DNA from: Pseudomonas laurentiana
GTDB lineage: Bacteria; Pseudomonadota; Gammaproteobacteria; Pseudomonadales; Pseudomonadaceae
Assembly: GCF_014648275.1 (NCBI RefSeq)
Contig: NZ_BMQU01000019.1
Location: forward strand, 29,603 to 93,602
DNA: 64,000 nt
Reading direction: 5' to 3'
Made by a program: the position numbers and the translations under genes. Shown one piece after another: positions 1-9,321 of the stretch. The notes under the pieces are model-generated. The model searched no databases and had not been told where the DNA came from. It worked only from the letters and a program-made list of their open reading frames with translations. Position 1 is the first letter of the stretch. Each line of letters begins with the position of its first letter.

Positions 1-48
1 GAGTGCGGCCAACAGGCTGAGTAGCAGGCGAAAAACGGGGGGGAACAT
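1..48 (-). CDS. 5' end of an exported or membrane protein gene (partial)
   Basis: An ATG at 48-46 on the minus strand opens a frame that runs off the window edge. The 16 visible codons read MFPPVFRLLLSLLAAL, a hydrophobic stretch like the start of a signal peptide or first membrane helix. No clear Shine-Dalgarno sequence precedes it, so the start is tentative. Family and function cannot be told from 16 residues. It is divergent from the lipoprotein gene at 231. Confidence 0.35.
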   Translation of the reverse strand, partial: MFPPVFRLLLSLLAAL

Positions 49-230
49 GCCAATGGGTGCTCGCGGCTGAAAAGTCGTGCCGGAAGATTAAGACAGTACG
101 ATGACCGCAAGATGACGAAGCGCCCAGCATCCTGGCTGAATGGAACGTCGACGCCATGGCTACTACCCTCACAGAACAACCTGCTTCGAGTGGCGTTCTG
201 TGGCCAAACGCCTGACGTGAGGATCGACCG

Positions 231-779
231 ATGGTGCAACGGTTAAGTGTGACGTTACTGGTTTCTTCCTTCGTACTGCTTACGGCGTGTGCGGGGCACA
301 TCGACAGTACCAGCGAGGCGACATTCTCGGCGTCGATGGTGGGCATGAGCGAGGACATGGATCTGGAACAGAAGGCGGCATATGACCGGGCGTTGACGGT
401 AGTCAGGGAGGCATACGGACTCGACCGTGCCCGAATGGCCAAGGCATTGGATGGCAAGGACGCCGAGGACGTCCTGGACCTTGCGGCGGATATCCGTGAA
501 AAACAGGAAAAGGCTGCTCTCGCGCAAGCCGAAAAGGACCAGGCCGCTCATCTTGAGGCGTCGAAGGCGAGCCTTGCGCAGTACACGGAGCGTTGTGAGG
601 CGCTTGAAACCAAGCGTCTGGCCGAAGATCCGGACAGCCGTGGCCCCAGTCGATTTGAGGCGCACGTATGTGCTTCCGCAAACCGCTACGAGCGGACGGT
701 CGCCAATCTCAAGGAGATGACCCCGGAGCAGTACAGGGATGCTGACAAAGACACGATCAGCCAGCTCAAGCTGGACTGA
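231..779 (+). CDS. Small putative lipoprotein, function unknown
   Basis: The protein has 182 aa. The N-terminus is a short signal peptide ending in a lipobox, LLTAC, with the lipidated cysteine at residue 20, so the mature protein should be membrane-anchored. The rest is hydrophilic and rich in Ala, Glu, Lys and Asp, especially residues 55-125, which look helical or coiled-coil. Two more cysteines lie near residues 122 and 145. A GAGGA ribosome site sits 7 nt before the ATG. I do not recognise the family. It is monocistronic and followed by a 14-bp palindrome. Confidence 0.7.
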   Translation: MVQRLSVTLLVSSFVLLTACAGHIDSTSEATFSASMVGMSEDMDLEQKAAYDRALTVVREAYGLDRARMAKALDGKDAEDVLDLAADIREKQEKAALAQAEKDQAAHLEASKASLAQYTERCEALETKRLAEDPDSRGPSRFEAHVCASANRYERTVANLKEMTPEQYRDADKDTISQLKLD

Positions 780-853
780 ATGTCGGGTTTGCCTGCGATG
801 GCGGCGGTGACGGGCAGGGCGTTCGCGGTGTTTGCATTGAGGGCAAGCCCGCG

Positions 854-867
854 CCACACATGTGTGG
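854..867. repeat. 14-bp perfect palindrome between the lipoprotein gene and xthA
   Basis: CCACACATGTGTGG is a perfect palindrome in the short gap between two convergent genes. It is flanked by degenerate inverted GC-rich stretches (GCCCGC and GGCAAGCC), so the gap may be a decayed REP-like element or a weak bidirectional terminator. No T-run is present. Confidence 0.4.
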
Positions 868-891
868 GATGCAGGCAAGCCAGGGCGGGTC

Positions 892-1704
892 TTAGCTCAG
901 TTCCAGCCAGATCGGTGCGTGGTCCGAGGGTTTTTCCATGCCACGAAGTTCATAGTCGACTCCGGCATCCTTGACCCGTGGCAGCAGCCCTTGAGAGGTC
1001 ATGATCAGGTCGATACGCAGGCCACGCTTGGGTTCATCCTCGAAGCCACGGCTGCGGTAGTCGAACCAACTGAAACGGTCGCAGACGTCGGGGTTCAGGT
1101 GGCGGAAGCTGTCAACCAGCCCCCAGTTTTTCAGTCGGGCCATCCACTCGCGCTCTTCCGGCAGGAAGCTGCACTTGCCGGTCTTGAGCCAGCGCTTGGC
1201 ATTGTCGGGGCCGATGCCAATGTCACAGTCTTCCGGGGAGATGTTCACGTCCCCCATCACCACCAAGGGTTGCTGGTTCTGGAACTGACTTTCAAGCAGG
1301 GCTTGCAGGTCGCTGTAGAAGCGCTGTTTTGCCGGGAACTTGGTGGGGTGATCGCGGTTTTCCCCCTGGGGGAAATAGCCATTCATGATGGTGATCGGTG
1401 TGCCATCGGCGTCGGCGAAGGTGCCCCAGATGAAGCGTCGCTGGGCGTCTTCCTCGTCGGTGCTGAACCCCTTGAACAGGCTTAGCGGCGCCTGGCGCGA
1501 GAGCAGGGCGACGCCGTAGTGGCCCTTTTGACCGTGGAAGCTCACGTGGTAGCCCAGTGCTTGGACTTCAGCCAGCGGGAATTGCTCGTCCGCCACCTTG
1601 GTCTCTTGCAGGCCGATCACGTCCGGTTGGTGCTTTTCGATCAACGCGGCCAACTGATGGGGCCGGGCGCGCAGGCCGTTGATGTTGAACGAGACGATCT
1701 TCAT
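892..1704 (-). CDS. xthA: Exodeoxyribonuclease III (AP endonuclease)
   Basis: This 270-aa protein of the EEP nuclease fold cleaves DNA at abasic sites and removes 3'-blocking groups in base excision repair. Family motifs appear in order: [14 protein letters not shown] at the N-terminus, IGLQETKV with the metal-binding Glu, the GDVNISPED segment, RIDLIM, and the terminal [10 protein letters not shown] with the catalytic Asp-His pair. Length matches the family (about 268 aa). The open frame extends 14 codons upstream, but the family start MKIVSFN at 1704 is clear. It is convergent with the lipoprotein gene and divergent from the GNAT gene. Confidence 0.95.
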   Translation of the reverse strand: MKIVSFNINGLRARPHQLAALIEKHQPDVIGLQETKVADEQFPLAEVQALGYHVSFHGQKGHYGVALLSRQAPLSLFKGFSTDEEDAQRRFIWGTFADADGTPITIMNGYFPQGENRDHPTKFPAKQRFYSDLQALLESQFQNQQPLVVMGDVNISPEDCDIGIGPDNAKRWLKTGKCSFLPEEREWMARLKNWGLVDSFRHLNPDVCDRFSWFDYRSRGFEDEPKRGLRIDLIMTSQGLLPRVKDAGVDYELRGMEKPSDHAPIWLELS

Positions 1705-1861
1705 GGAAGCAACAATCCTGGTAAAAGTCAGGATGCTAGCTGACATCGCCGGCTACGACCAGCATGGCGGCCATGCAGATCGCCTGCTAACGTGCTTCAC
1801 GAGGGCGCGCCAGCGTAGCGCGCACCTTGATGGCAATGAATGCCCAGGCCTGGAGGGTTCC

Positions 1862-2515
1862 ATGATGTCCGAATCGACTGCCGTTACGGCTGAAGTCCGC
1901 TTGCTCGATGGGGGCTACAGTCATGAGACCCGCTCATTGCTCTACCATGCCTACCGTCATGAGCCGACCTTCGCCTACCTTTTCGAGGCGGCGCGCCCTG
2001 GGTACGACCACCGTATCCGGGCTACGGTGCGAGAGCTGGTATGCCAGCATTTCTATCAAGAACTGCCCGCGCTGGGGCTGTTGATCGGGGAACGTTTGAT
2101 TGGCGTTGCACTGATTGCGCCACCACAACGTCGGCTCAGTGTCACGGAAAGCTGGGCCTGGCGGATGCGCATGTTGCTCAGCGCCGGGTTCAACTGCACG
2201 CGCCGCTACCTGGATTACCAGGCGGCACTGATGGCCTGCCTGCCTACTGACGCGGTTCACATGCTGCCGCTGCTGGGTATTCATCCGCAATTCCAGGGCC
2301 AGCACTACGGGGAGCAGTTGCTTCAGGCATTACACGACTGGTGTGCTGAAGATGAACATTCCCAAGGGATTGTCCTGGACACCGGCAATGAGCATTACCT
2401 GGCGTTTTATGCACGGCAGGGCTATCAGGAAATTGGTGAAATAGCGGTAGGGCCTGTTCGTGAGCACGTTTTTTTTCACCCGAATCCCCAGCATTCCCGG
2501 CAGATCGGGGCGTAA
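1862..2515 (+). CDS. GNAT-family N-acetyltransferase
   Basis: The protein has 217 aa. The GNAT fold is visible in the C-terminal half: a hydrophobic beta strand LLGIHPQFQGQHYGEQLL carrying an acetyl-CoA-binding Q/R-x-x-G-x-G/A-like loop, then LDTGNEHYLAFYARQGYQEIGE, the typical strand-loop-helix with the conserved FYxRxGF-like turn. Substrate is unknown. GGAGG at 1852-1856 supports the ATG at 1862 rather than more upstream in-frame starts, which would overlap the xthA 5' end. It lies upstream of tamA in the same direction with a 63-nt gap. Confidence 0.8.
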   Translation: MMSESTAVTAEVRLLDGGYSHETRSLLYHAYRHEPTFAYLFEAARPGYDHRIRATVRELVCQHFYQELPALGLLIGERLIGVALIAPPQRRLSVTESWAWRMRMLLSAGFNCTRRYLDYQAALMACLPTDAVHMLPLLGIHPQFQGQHYGEQLLQALHDWCAEDEHSQGIVLDTGNEHYLAFYARQGYQEIGEIAVGPVREHVFFHPNPQHSRQIGA

Positions 2516-2578
2516 TCGAACCGTGAGCGATGGCTATGGTCGCCCGGCTGCCGCCAAGCTCTGGTAGCATCGGGGCTT

Positions 2579-4318
2579 ATGACGTATTTAGCACCTTTTA
2601 CCTGCGGTTTGATTCTATGCATCGCCAGCTTCGCCGTCTGTGCGCAAAGTGAACTGGTCGTTCGGATAGAGCCTGCCAATAGCGAGCTCAAGGACAATAT
2701 CGAAGGTTACATTGGTAGCCTCGGCGACCGTGACGAAGAGGCCTTGATGCGCTTCAGTCGCGGCGCCGTCGAGCAGGCCAGAAAAGCCGCCCAGGCGCTG
2801 GGGTACTACCAGCCCCACATCGAAACCGAAGTCAAACCCCCAGCCAAGGCGAACAAAGGTCCACGTCTGGTGCTGAAGGTTGAACCTGGTGAGCCCATCC
2901 GGCTTCGTGACATCACGGTGCGTATTGAAGGCCCGGCCAGTCAGTTGAAGGCCTTTCGCATACCTAACAGCCGCTACTTGCGCTCGGGTGAGGTGCTCAA
3001 CCATGGGCACTATGGGGACGCCAAGCGGTTGATTCAGAATCAGGCTTCGCGCTACGGTTTTTTCAGTGGCCGTTTTCTTCGCCAGCGTCTGGCTGTCGAT
3101 CCACTGGCCGGGGTCGCGGATATCGAACTGGTCTATGACAGCGGCCCGCGCTACGCCCTGGGCAAGGTTCAGTTCACTGGCGACAGCCCTTTCGACGAGG
3201 ACCTGCTGCGCAGGATGGTGCCGTTTCAGGACGGTGCGCCCTATGATTCTGAGCTGATTGCCGAGCTCAATAACGCCTTGCAGTCCAGTGGCTACTTTGA
3301 AGGCGTGCGGGTCGATGCTGCGCCGACGGCAGCGGTGGGCCAGACGATCCCGGTGGCGGTTCAGTTGCAGACCCGCAAGCCCCGCACCATGGGCTTGGGC
3401 CTGGGATTCTCGACGGACGTCGGTCCTCGTGCCAAGGCTAACTGGACGCGCCATTGGGTTAACCCTGAAGGTCATAGTTATGGTGTCGAGACAGAAGTCT
3501 CGGCCCCCCGGCAGAACGTCGGCCTGTGGTACGACGTGCCTCTGGACCCGCCGCTGACCGACAAGTTTCGTTTTGCCGGCGGTTATCAGAACGAAGAAAT
3601 CGCCAACACCGACAGCCTCAGCAAGCTGCTGACGGTAGGCCCGGAATGGCACAGCAAGTTGCCCAGTGGTTGGCAACGGGTGATTTCGCTCAAGTGGCAG
3701 CGCGAGGAATACCGCCTGGGTGATGACTCCGGGCTGAGCAACCTGTTGATGCCGGGTGTCAGTTACGCCTACTTGCGTAGCGACAACCGCATTGATCCGC
3801 ACAATGGCTACCGCCTGCAGTTCGACACGCAGGTCGCGAAGGAAGGTGTACTCTCGGATACCAACCTGGTGCATGGCAATGTCCTGCTCAAGGGCTTGAC
3901 CACCCTTGGGCAGAATCACCGTTTCCTGGGCAGGGTGCAGTTTGGCGGCAGTGCCACCAACGGCTACAAATCAATGCCGCCATCGTTGCGTTTTTTCGCC
4001 GGTGGCGATCAGAGCGTGCGCGGTTACGACTACCAGACGCTGTCGCCGAAGAACTCGGATGGTGACCGTATTGGTGGCCGCTACCTGGTGGCCGGCAGTG
4101 TTGAGTACCAGTATTCGATTGCCGAGAAGTGGCGCGTGGCGACCTTCGTCGATCAAGGCAACTCATTCAACAGTCTGGAGTTGCCAAGCCTCAAGACCGG
4201 CGTCGGTCTTGGCGTACGCTGGGTCTCTCCGGTGGGTCCACTGCGATTGGACCTCGCCCACGCGCTGGATGACGAGGGCGGTATTCGTTTGCACTTTTCC
4301 ATGGGGCCGGAACTGTGA
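2579..4318 (+). CDS. tamA: Translocation and assembly module outer-membrane protein TamA
   Basis: This 579-aa Omp85-family barrel works with TamB to insert proteins such as autotransporters into the outer membrane. A signal peptide (residues 1-22, ending CAQ) is followed by POTRA-type repeats (about 25-265) and a C-terminal 16-strand barrel domain (about 270-579) with the surface-antigen motif LRFFAGGDQSVRGYDYQTL, including the conserved VRGY. Length equals the usual TamA. The stop codon overlaps the tamB start by 4 nt, so translation is probably coupled. Confidence 0.93.
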   Translation: MTYLAPFTCGLILCIASFAVCAQSELVVRIEPANSELKDNIEGYIGSLGDRDEEALMRFSRGAVEQARKAAQALGYYQPHIETEVKPPAKANKGPRLVLKVEPGEPIRLRDITVRIEGPASQLKAFRIPNSRYLRSGEVLNHGHYGDAKRLIQNQASRYGFFSGRFLRQRLAVDPLAGVADIELVYDSGPRYALGKVQFTGDSPFDEDLLRRMVPFQDGAPYDSELIAELNNALQSSGYFEGVRVDAAPTAAVGQTIPVAVQLQTRKPRTMGLGLGFSTDVGPRAKANWTRHWVNPEGHSYGVETEVSAPRQNVGLWYDVPLDPPLTDKFRFAGGYQNEEIANTDSLSKLLTVGPEWHSKLPSGWQRVISLKWQREEYRLGDDSGLSNLLMPGVSYAYLRSDNRIDPHNGYRLQFDTQVAKEGVLSDTNLVHGNVLLKGLTTLGQNHRFLGRVQFGGSATNGYKSMPPSLRFFAGGDQSVRGYDYQTLSPKNSDGDRIGGRYLVAGSVEYQYSIAEKWRVATFVDQGNSFNSLELPSLKTGVGLGVRWVSPVGPLRLDLAHALDDEGGIRLHFSMGPEL

Positions 4319-7300
4319 GTCGTGTGTTTAAAGGGATTGCTATCGGCTTGGTCAGCGGACTGCTGATTGTGGTTTTCGGCGTGGTCGCGGTACTGGGTAC
4401 GCAGGCAGGCAGTCGTTGGGTACTGAGCCGGGTACCAGGGTTGCAACTGGACGACTTCCAGGGGCGGCTGGCAGGGCAGTGGCAGGCCAAGCGCTTGTTG
4501 TGGGAGCAGTCGGGTAACCGGGTTGAGCTGACCCAGCCGCTGCTGGAGTGGTCGCCCGCCTGCCTGTTGCGCATGACCCTATGCGTAACGCAACTCCGTG
4601 CCGAGCGGGTGGACCTGGCGTTTGCCCCCGGCGAACCTTCGACAGACAGCGGCCCGCTGCAGTTGCCGGCCTTGGCACTGCCGCTGAGCATCGAACTGGG
4701 TGAGCTGCAGGTTGGTCGACTGACGCTGGATGGCAACGAGCAGTTGAGTCAGTTGCAACTGGCGGCCCATTGGGGCATCCAGGGCCTGCGTATTGATCGC
4801 TTGCAGGTTCAGCGAGAGGAATTGCACCTGACCTTGCAGGGGACGTTGCAGCCTGAGGGCGACTGGCCTTTGCAGGCCACCGGCCAACTGCAATTGCCGG
4901 CCGTGGATGGGCAGTCGTGGCAATTGGCTCTGAAGGTGGACGGTGACCTGCAGCAGACGTTGCGGGTGGGCGCCGACAGTACGGGCTATTTACAAGGGCG
5001 GCTTGACGGGCAGTTACAGCCGCTGGCAGCGAACTTGCCGGCCAAGGTGCGTATCAGCGCCGATGCCTTCAAGGCGAGTGCCGACCTGCCTGATACCCTC
5101 CAGCTCAATCAGGTGTTGCTAACCGGTGAAGGTGACCTGAGCGCCGGTTACCGGCTCGCGGGCAATGCCAGCCTGCCGGCCTTGCAGGGCCCGATAGCCT
5201 TGGCCCTGCAAGGCCGGGTCGATGCCCGTGGCGCTGAATTGTCGGCCCTTGATCTTAATGCCGCTGCCGAGCAGTACCTCGCGCTCAAGGCCACTGCCGA
5301 CTGGCAGCAGGGCATCAAGGCCGGCGCTCAGGTTGAGTGGCTGGACTTCCCCTGGTTGCGCCTTTACCCGATGGATGAAGCGCCCCAGGTCACCCTGCGT
5401 CGTTTCAATGGCCAGGTCCGTTACCAGGAAGGGCGTTACGAAGGGGATTTTGCCGGTGACCTGGATGGACCGGCCGGTGCGCTCAAGGTCAGCAGTCCGT
5501 TCAACGGCGATCTCACGGCGATCGAGCTGCCACAGCTTGTCCTGACTGCGGGGCAGGGCAAGGCATCCGGTCACCTCACGCTGCGGTTCGCCCAAGGCAT
5601 CGCCTGGGACACGGCACTGACCCTGTCTGCGCTTGATCCCGCGTATTGGCTGGCCGAGTTGCCAGGTTCACTGGCCGGGCCGTTGCGCAGCACGGGCGAG
5701 TTCAAGGATGGCCAGTTGCGCCTGGATGCCGACTTGAACCTGAAGGGCCGCCTGCGTGGCCAGCCCGCACAGCTTCAGGTCAAGGCCGAGGGGGCTGGGG
5801 AGCAATGGACCTTGGGCACTCTGGATGTACGTCTGGGGGACAACCATATCAACGGTAGTGGCAGCCTTCAGCAGCGCTTGGCCGGCCAGCTCGACCTTGA
5901 CCTGCCCCGTTTGGGGCAGCTCTGGCCGCAACTGCAAGGTCGCTTGAAAGGGCGCCTGGAGGTTGCGGGTACATTCAAGGCACCGCAGGGCCAACTGATG
6001 TTGCTGGGGCAGCAGTTAGTCCAGGGCGAGAACCGTCTACAACGCCTGGACCTCAGGGCGCACCTGGACTCGACGCAGCGTGCGCTGATTGAACTGGAGG
6101 CGGGTGCGATCCAGTTGGGTGAAACGGCGTTGGGCACGCTGACCGCCAAGGGGGAGGGTGATAGGCGTCAACAGCAGTTGAGTTTGGGGCTATCAGGGCC
6201 GCAGTTGGTGCTTGACCTTGCGCTGGATGGCCAGTTGGACAAGGAGAACTGGCGAGGGCGCCTGGCCAGTGGGCGTATCCAGGCCGGTGGTCAAGACTGG
6301 CAGTTGCAGGCGCCGGCTCGGCTGCAGCGTCTGGCGAATGGCCAGATCGACTTTTTTGCGCATTGCTGGCGCTCGGGCGACGCCAGCCTGTGTGGCGAAG
6401 ACCAGCGTCTGGCGCCTGAGCCGAGGTTGCGTTATCACCTCAAGCAGTTCCCGTTGCAGAGCCTGGCCCAATGGTTACCTAAAGACTTCGCCTGGAACGG
6501 CCTGCTCAATGCCGATATCAACCTCGATCTGCCGGCCAGCGGCCCCAAGGGGCTTGTTCAGGTCGATGCTGGTGGTGGCACGTTTCGGCTGCGTGAGAAA
6601 GGACAATGGCTGGACTTCCCTTACCAGACCCTGCGTCTTGACAGCACCCTGGCCCCACGACGGGTAGATACTCGTCTGGCGTTTCGTGGAGAACGACTGG
6701 GTGAACTGAACCTGGATACGCGCCTCGATCCTTTGGCGAAGAACAAACCGGTCAGTGGCACGTTCAGTCTGAATGGACTGGACCTTTCCATCGCCCGCCC
6801 CTTCGTTCCAATGGTGGAACGTCTGGCCGGTCAGTTGAATGGCAGCGGCAGGGTGTCCGGCACACTGCTGGCCCCTCAAGTCAACGGTAGCCTCATTCTG
6901 TCGCAGGGCGAAGTCAGCGGGTCAGAATTGCCCGTCAGCATGCGCGAGCTGACGTTGCGTGCCGTGGTTGCTGGCGAGCAGGTCCAACTGCAGGGCGGGT
7001 GGAAAAGTGGTGAGAGCGGTCAGGGCCAGTTGAACGGTCAGATCGGCTGGGCGCGTGCGCTGGCGGTCGATCTGCGTGTGCGTGGCCAACGCTTGCCGGT
7101 CAACGTCGAACCCTACGCCGCGCTTGAGGTGGCCCCTGACCTGAGCATTGGCCTGCAAGGTGACAAGCTGGCAATCACTGGCAAAGTGCTGGTGCCCAAG
7201 GGCAAGATCAGCATCCGTGAACTACCGCCTTCAACCGTCAAGGTCTCCGATGATACGGTGATCGTCGGCCATCAGACCGAGGCGGGTAAGGTACCCCTGG

Positions 7301-7989
7301 CGGTCGCCATGGACGTCGATGTTGAGGTAGGGCAGGAAAAATTGTCGTTCAGGGGCTTTGGTTTGAGTGCAAACCTGCGCGGTGCCGTGCATATCGGTGA
7401 CAACCTCGATACCCGCGGCGAGCTGAGCCTGGTCGATGGCCGTTACCGCGCGTATGGTCAGCGCCTGACCATTCGTCGTGCTCGATTGCTGTTTGCCGGC
7501 CCTATCGACCAGCCGTATCTGGATATCGAGGCTGTGCGCAAGACCGATGACGTGATCGCCGGTATCCGCCTGAGCGGCAGTGCCGAACAGCCAACCACCC
7601 AGGTGTTTTCCGAGCCGGCGATGAGCCAGGAACAGGCCTTGTCGTACCTGGTGTTGGGGCGACCGTTGGGCAGTACCGGTGAAGACAACAACATGCTTGC
7701 GCAAGCGGCGTTGGGCTTGGGACTGGCTGGCAGTTCGGACCTGACCGGCAGCCTCGCGAAGAATCTGGGTATCGACGACTTCCAGCTCGACACTCAGGGG
7801 AGTGGCGCCAGCACCAGTGTGGTCGCCAGTGGCAACCTGACCGAGCGCTTGAGCTTGCGCTATGGCGTGGGCGTCTTCGAGCCGGCCAACACCATTGCCT
7901 TGCGCTACCTGCTGAGTAAAAAGCTCTACCTGGAAGCCGCCAGTGGGATCGCCAGCTCGCTTGATCTGTTCTACAAGCGCGACTTCTGA
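4315..7989 (+). CDS. tamB: Translocation and assembly module inner-membrane-anchored protein TamB
   Basis: This 1,224-aa AsmA-like protein forms a long hydrophobic beta groove bridging the periplasm from the inner membrane to TamA, and the family is also linked to phospholipid transport. An N-terminal anchor helix (about residues 8-27, IAIGLVSGLLIVVFGVVAVL) is followed by about 850 residues of repetitive beta-rich sequence and the conserved C-terminal DUF490/TamB domain, ending in LDLFYKRDF. The GTG start at 4315 lies in the GTGA overlap with the tamA stop. Confidence 0.92.
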   Translation: MSRVFKGIAIGLVSGLLIVVFGVVAVLGTQAGSRWVLSRVPGLQLDDFQGRLAGQWQAKRLLWEQSGNRVELTQPLLEWSPACLLRMTLCVTQLRAERVDLAFAPGEPSTDSGPLQLPALALPLSIELGELQVGRLTLDGNEQLSQLQLAAHWGIQGLRIDRLQVQREELHLTLQGTLQPEGDWPLQATGQLQLPAVDGQSWQLALKVDGDLQQTLRVGADSTGYLQGRLDGQLQPLAANLPAKVRISADAFKASADLPDTLQLNQVLLTGEGDLSAGYRLAGNASLPALQGPIALALQGRVDARGAELSALDLNAAAEQYLALKATADWQQGIKAGAQVEWLDFPWLRLYPMDEAPQVTLRRFNGQVRYQEGRYEGDFAGDLDGPAGALKVSSPFNGDLTAIELPQLVLTAGQGKASGHLTLRFAQGIAWDTALTLSALDPAYWLAELPGSLAGPLRSTGEFKDGQLRLDADLNLKGRLRGQPAQLQVKAEGAGEQWTLGTLDVRLGDNHINGSGSLQQRLAGQLDLDLPRLGQLWPQLQGRLKGRLEVAGTFKAPQGQLMLLGQQLVQGENRLQRLDLRAHLDSTQRALIELEAGAIQLGETALGTLTAKGEGDRRQQQLSLGLSGPQLVLDLALDGQLDKENWRGRLASGRIQAGGQDWQLQAPARLQRLANGQIDFFAHCWRSGDASLCGEDQRLAPEPRLRYHLKQFPLQSLAQWLPKDFAWNGLLNADINLDLPASGPKGLVQVDAGGGTFRLREKGQWLDFPYQTLRLDSTLAPRRVDTRLAFRGERLGELNLDTRLDPLAKNKPVSGTFSLNGLDLSIARPFVPMVERLAGQLNGSGRVSGTLLAPQVNGSLILSQGEVSGSELPVSMRELTLRAVVAGEQVQLQGGWKSGESGQGQLNGQIGWARALAVDLRVRGQRLPVNVEPYAALEVAPDLSIGLQGDKLAITGKVLVPKGKISIRELPPSTVKVSDDTVIVGHQTEAGKVPLAVAMDVDVEVGQEKLSFRGFGLSANLRGAVHIGDNLDTRGELSLVDGRYRAYGQRLTIRRARLLFAGPIDQPYLDIEAVRKTDDVIAGIRLSGSAEQPTTQVFSEPAMSQEQALSYLVLGRPLGSTGEDNNMLAQAALGLGLAGSSDLTGSLAKNLGIDDFQLDTQGSGASTSVVASGNLTERLSLRYGVGVFEPANTIALRYLLSKKLYLEAASGIASSLDLFYKRDF

Positions 7990-7990
7990 G

Positions 7991-8563
7991 TCAGCGAACG
8001 GTTGCGGCGGCGATGAACTCGTTGTCTGTGGACGGCGGTGCAGGGGTGGGTTGGCGGCTGGGGACAATCAGTTGGGTGTACTCTTCGATCAGTCGATTCA
8101 GTGCCTCGGGCGGTTCGCAGGCCTGAAACTGCATGCGAATCTGTACTTCGTCCGGGTCACGATGATCGCCTTGGCGCTTGTTCTGAGCGCCAACGGTGAC
8201 CATGAACCGTTCGTGCTTGAGCGCGCTGTTCTCCAGTACGTGGCTTGCATCGGCCAGCTCGGTGTTCTGGATTTTTACCGAGAGGTCGACTTGCATCCGC
8301 TCCAGGGCCAGGCCGCGGGGTGATACCAGGGTGATCAGTGGGATGCTCAGGGTATGCCGGTCATCCATGGCAACATCGACCATCTTGGCCTTCATGGGGG
8401 CGCCCAACGCTTCGGCGTCATAGTCAAAAAACTGGTCAAACAGCTTGATGTACTGTTGGGCGATCAGGTTGTTCGCCGCCGCTGCGGCGTCCTGCAGACC
8501 TCGGGTAATGTCAGCCAGATCGCAGGTAGCAAGCGGCTCTTTGTCGTTAGGACTGCGTTCCAA
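7991..8563 (-). CDS. DUF2589-like protein B, paralog of the adjacent gene
   Basis: The protein has 190 aa, with a TTG start and a strong AAAGGAG ribosome site 9 nt upstream; no ATG is available before residue 57. It resembles the neighbouring DUF2589 protein in layout: an N-terminal helical segment (ADITRGLQDAAAAANNLI), a central beta segment (IPLITLVSPRGLALERMQ), and a C-terminal motif CEPPEALNRLIEEYTQL matching QDPPEALMRVIDILT in protein A. No signal peptide or membrane segment is seen. Function is unknown. It ends 2 nt after tamB on the opposite strand and is last of a minus-strand set behind the Mor-type gene. Confidence 0.7.
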   Translation of the reverse strand: MERSPNDKEPLATCDLADITRGLQDAAAAANNLIAQQYIKLFDQFFDYDAEALGAPMKAKMVDVAMDDRHTLSIPLITLVSPRGLALERMQVDLSVKIQNTELADASHVLENSALKHERFMVTVGAQNKRQGDHRDPDEVQIRMQFQACEPPEALNRLIEEYTQLIVPSRQPTPAPPSTDNEFIAAATVR

Positions 8564-8595
8564 GAGGCTGGGCTCCTTTGGCGAGGGACGGGAAA

Positions 8596-8617
8596 GCTCC
8601 GCTCATCAGAGCGGAGC
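8596..8617 (-). promoter_or_regulatory. Perfect hairpin between the two DUF2589 genes
   Basis: A 9-bp perfect stem (GCTCCGCTC / GAGCGGAGC) with a 4-nt loop lies in the 67-nt gap between the paralogous genes. No T-run follows on the minus strand, so it is more likely a transcript-processing or attenuation element than a full terminator. It could set different levels of the two proteins. Confidence 0.45.
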
Positions 8618-8630
8618 CTGCTGTAGCGTG

Positions 8631-9275
8631 TCAGACGGTGGTCTGTTGCACCTGGTCTGGCATCGGCAGTTTGGATTCAGGCAAGGCGTCCTTGTTCTGC
8701 GCCTCGGTGTTGGGAAGCATGACGGGCTTGGTGGCGGCATCGGTCAGGATGTCGATGACCCGCATCAAGGCTTCTGGTGGATCCTGGCGTTTGACACGGG
8801 TATTGAATGCGTAACGCGCGCGGGTGTCGGTCTTGCGGGTTTGTGTTGACTTGTGGCTGACCTGGCCTTTGACGTTCATCTTGAACGGGCCCCAGCCAAT
8901 GGAGGCGCCGAACTCAGCGCTGCCACCGGTTTCAGTGCTGCTTTCGGCCTGCTGGCTGATGGTCAGCTCGAACTCGATGTTACCTTCTTCAATGGCGATG
9001 TTCGGGTGGGTGACAGCCGCCAGCAGGGGGATCTGCATTTTCTTGGCGACGGTACCCTGATAGACACCCTGTTCGTCCGTGAGGGTTTCTTCGTAGTCGA
9101 ATTGGATGGCGACCGCCTTGCCATCTTGAATGCAGACGCCCATGAGGAAGTCTGCGTAGGATTTACTGGCGCTGACCTGCGCCTGAATCATGGCCTGCAG
9201 CGGCCCGGAGATCATCCGATCCAGTGGCAGTGCGTTCATGACCGAGCCGATGAGGCTGTTATCGATAGTTGCCAT
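8631..9275 (-). CDS. DUF2589-family protein A
   Basis: The protein has 214 aa. It shows the pattern I associate with DUF2589 (Pfam family of unknown function): an N-terminal amphipathic stretch MISGPLQAMIQAQVSASKSY leading into FLMGV, an acidic strand IQFDYEETL, a central strand PLLAAVTHPNIAIEEGNIEF, a Ser/Thr/Gly-rich segment near residue 125 (ESSTETGGSAEFGASIGWGP), then the PPEALMRVIDIL motif. No signal peptide, membrane helix or catalytic motif is visible. AAGGAA lies 9 nt before the ATG. It sits 46 nt downstream of the Mor-type gene on the same strand, suggesting co-transcription. Confidence 0.78.
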   Translation of the reverse strand: MATIDNSLIGSVMNALPLDRMISGPLQAMIQAQVSASKSYADFLMGVCIQDGKAVAIQFDYEETLTDEQGVYQGTVAKKMQIPLLAAVTHPNIAIEEGNIEFELTISQQAESSTETGGSAEFGASIGWGPFKMNVKGQVSHKSTQTRKTDTRARYAFNTRVKRQDPPEALMRVIDILTDAATKPVMLPNTEAQNKDALPESKLPMPDQVQQTTV

Positions 9276-9321
9276 GGTGCGATTTCCTTATCGTGAAGTG
9301 CGCGTCAGTGCGCGGTTACCG

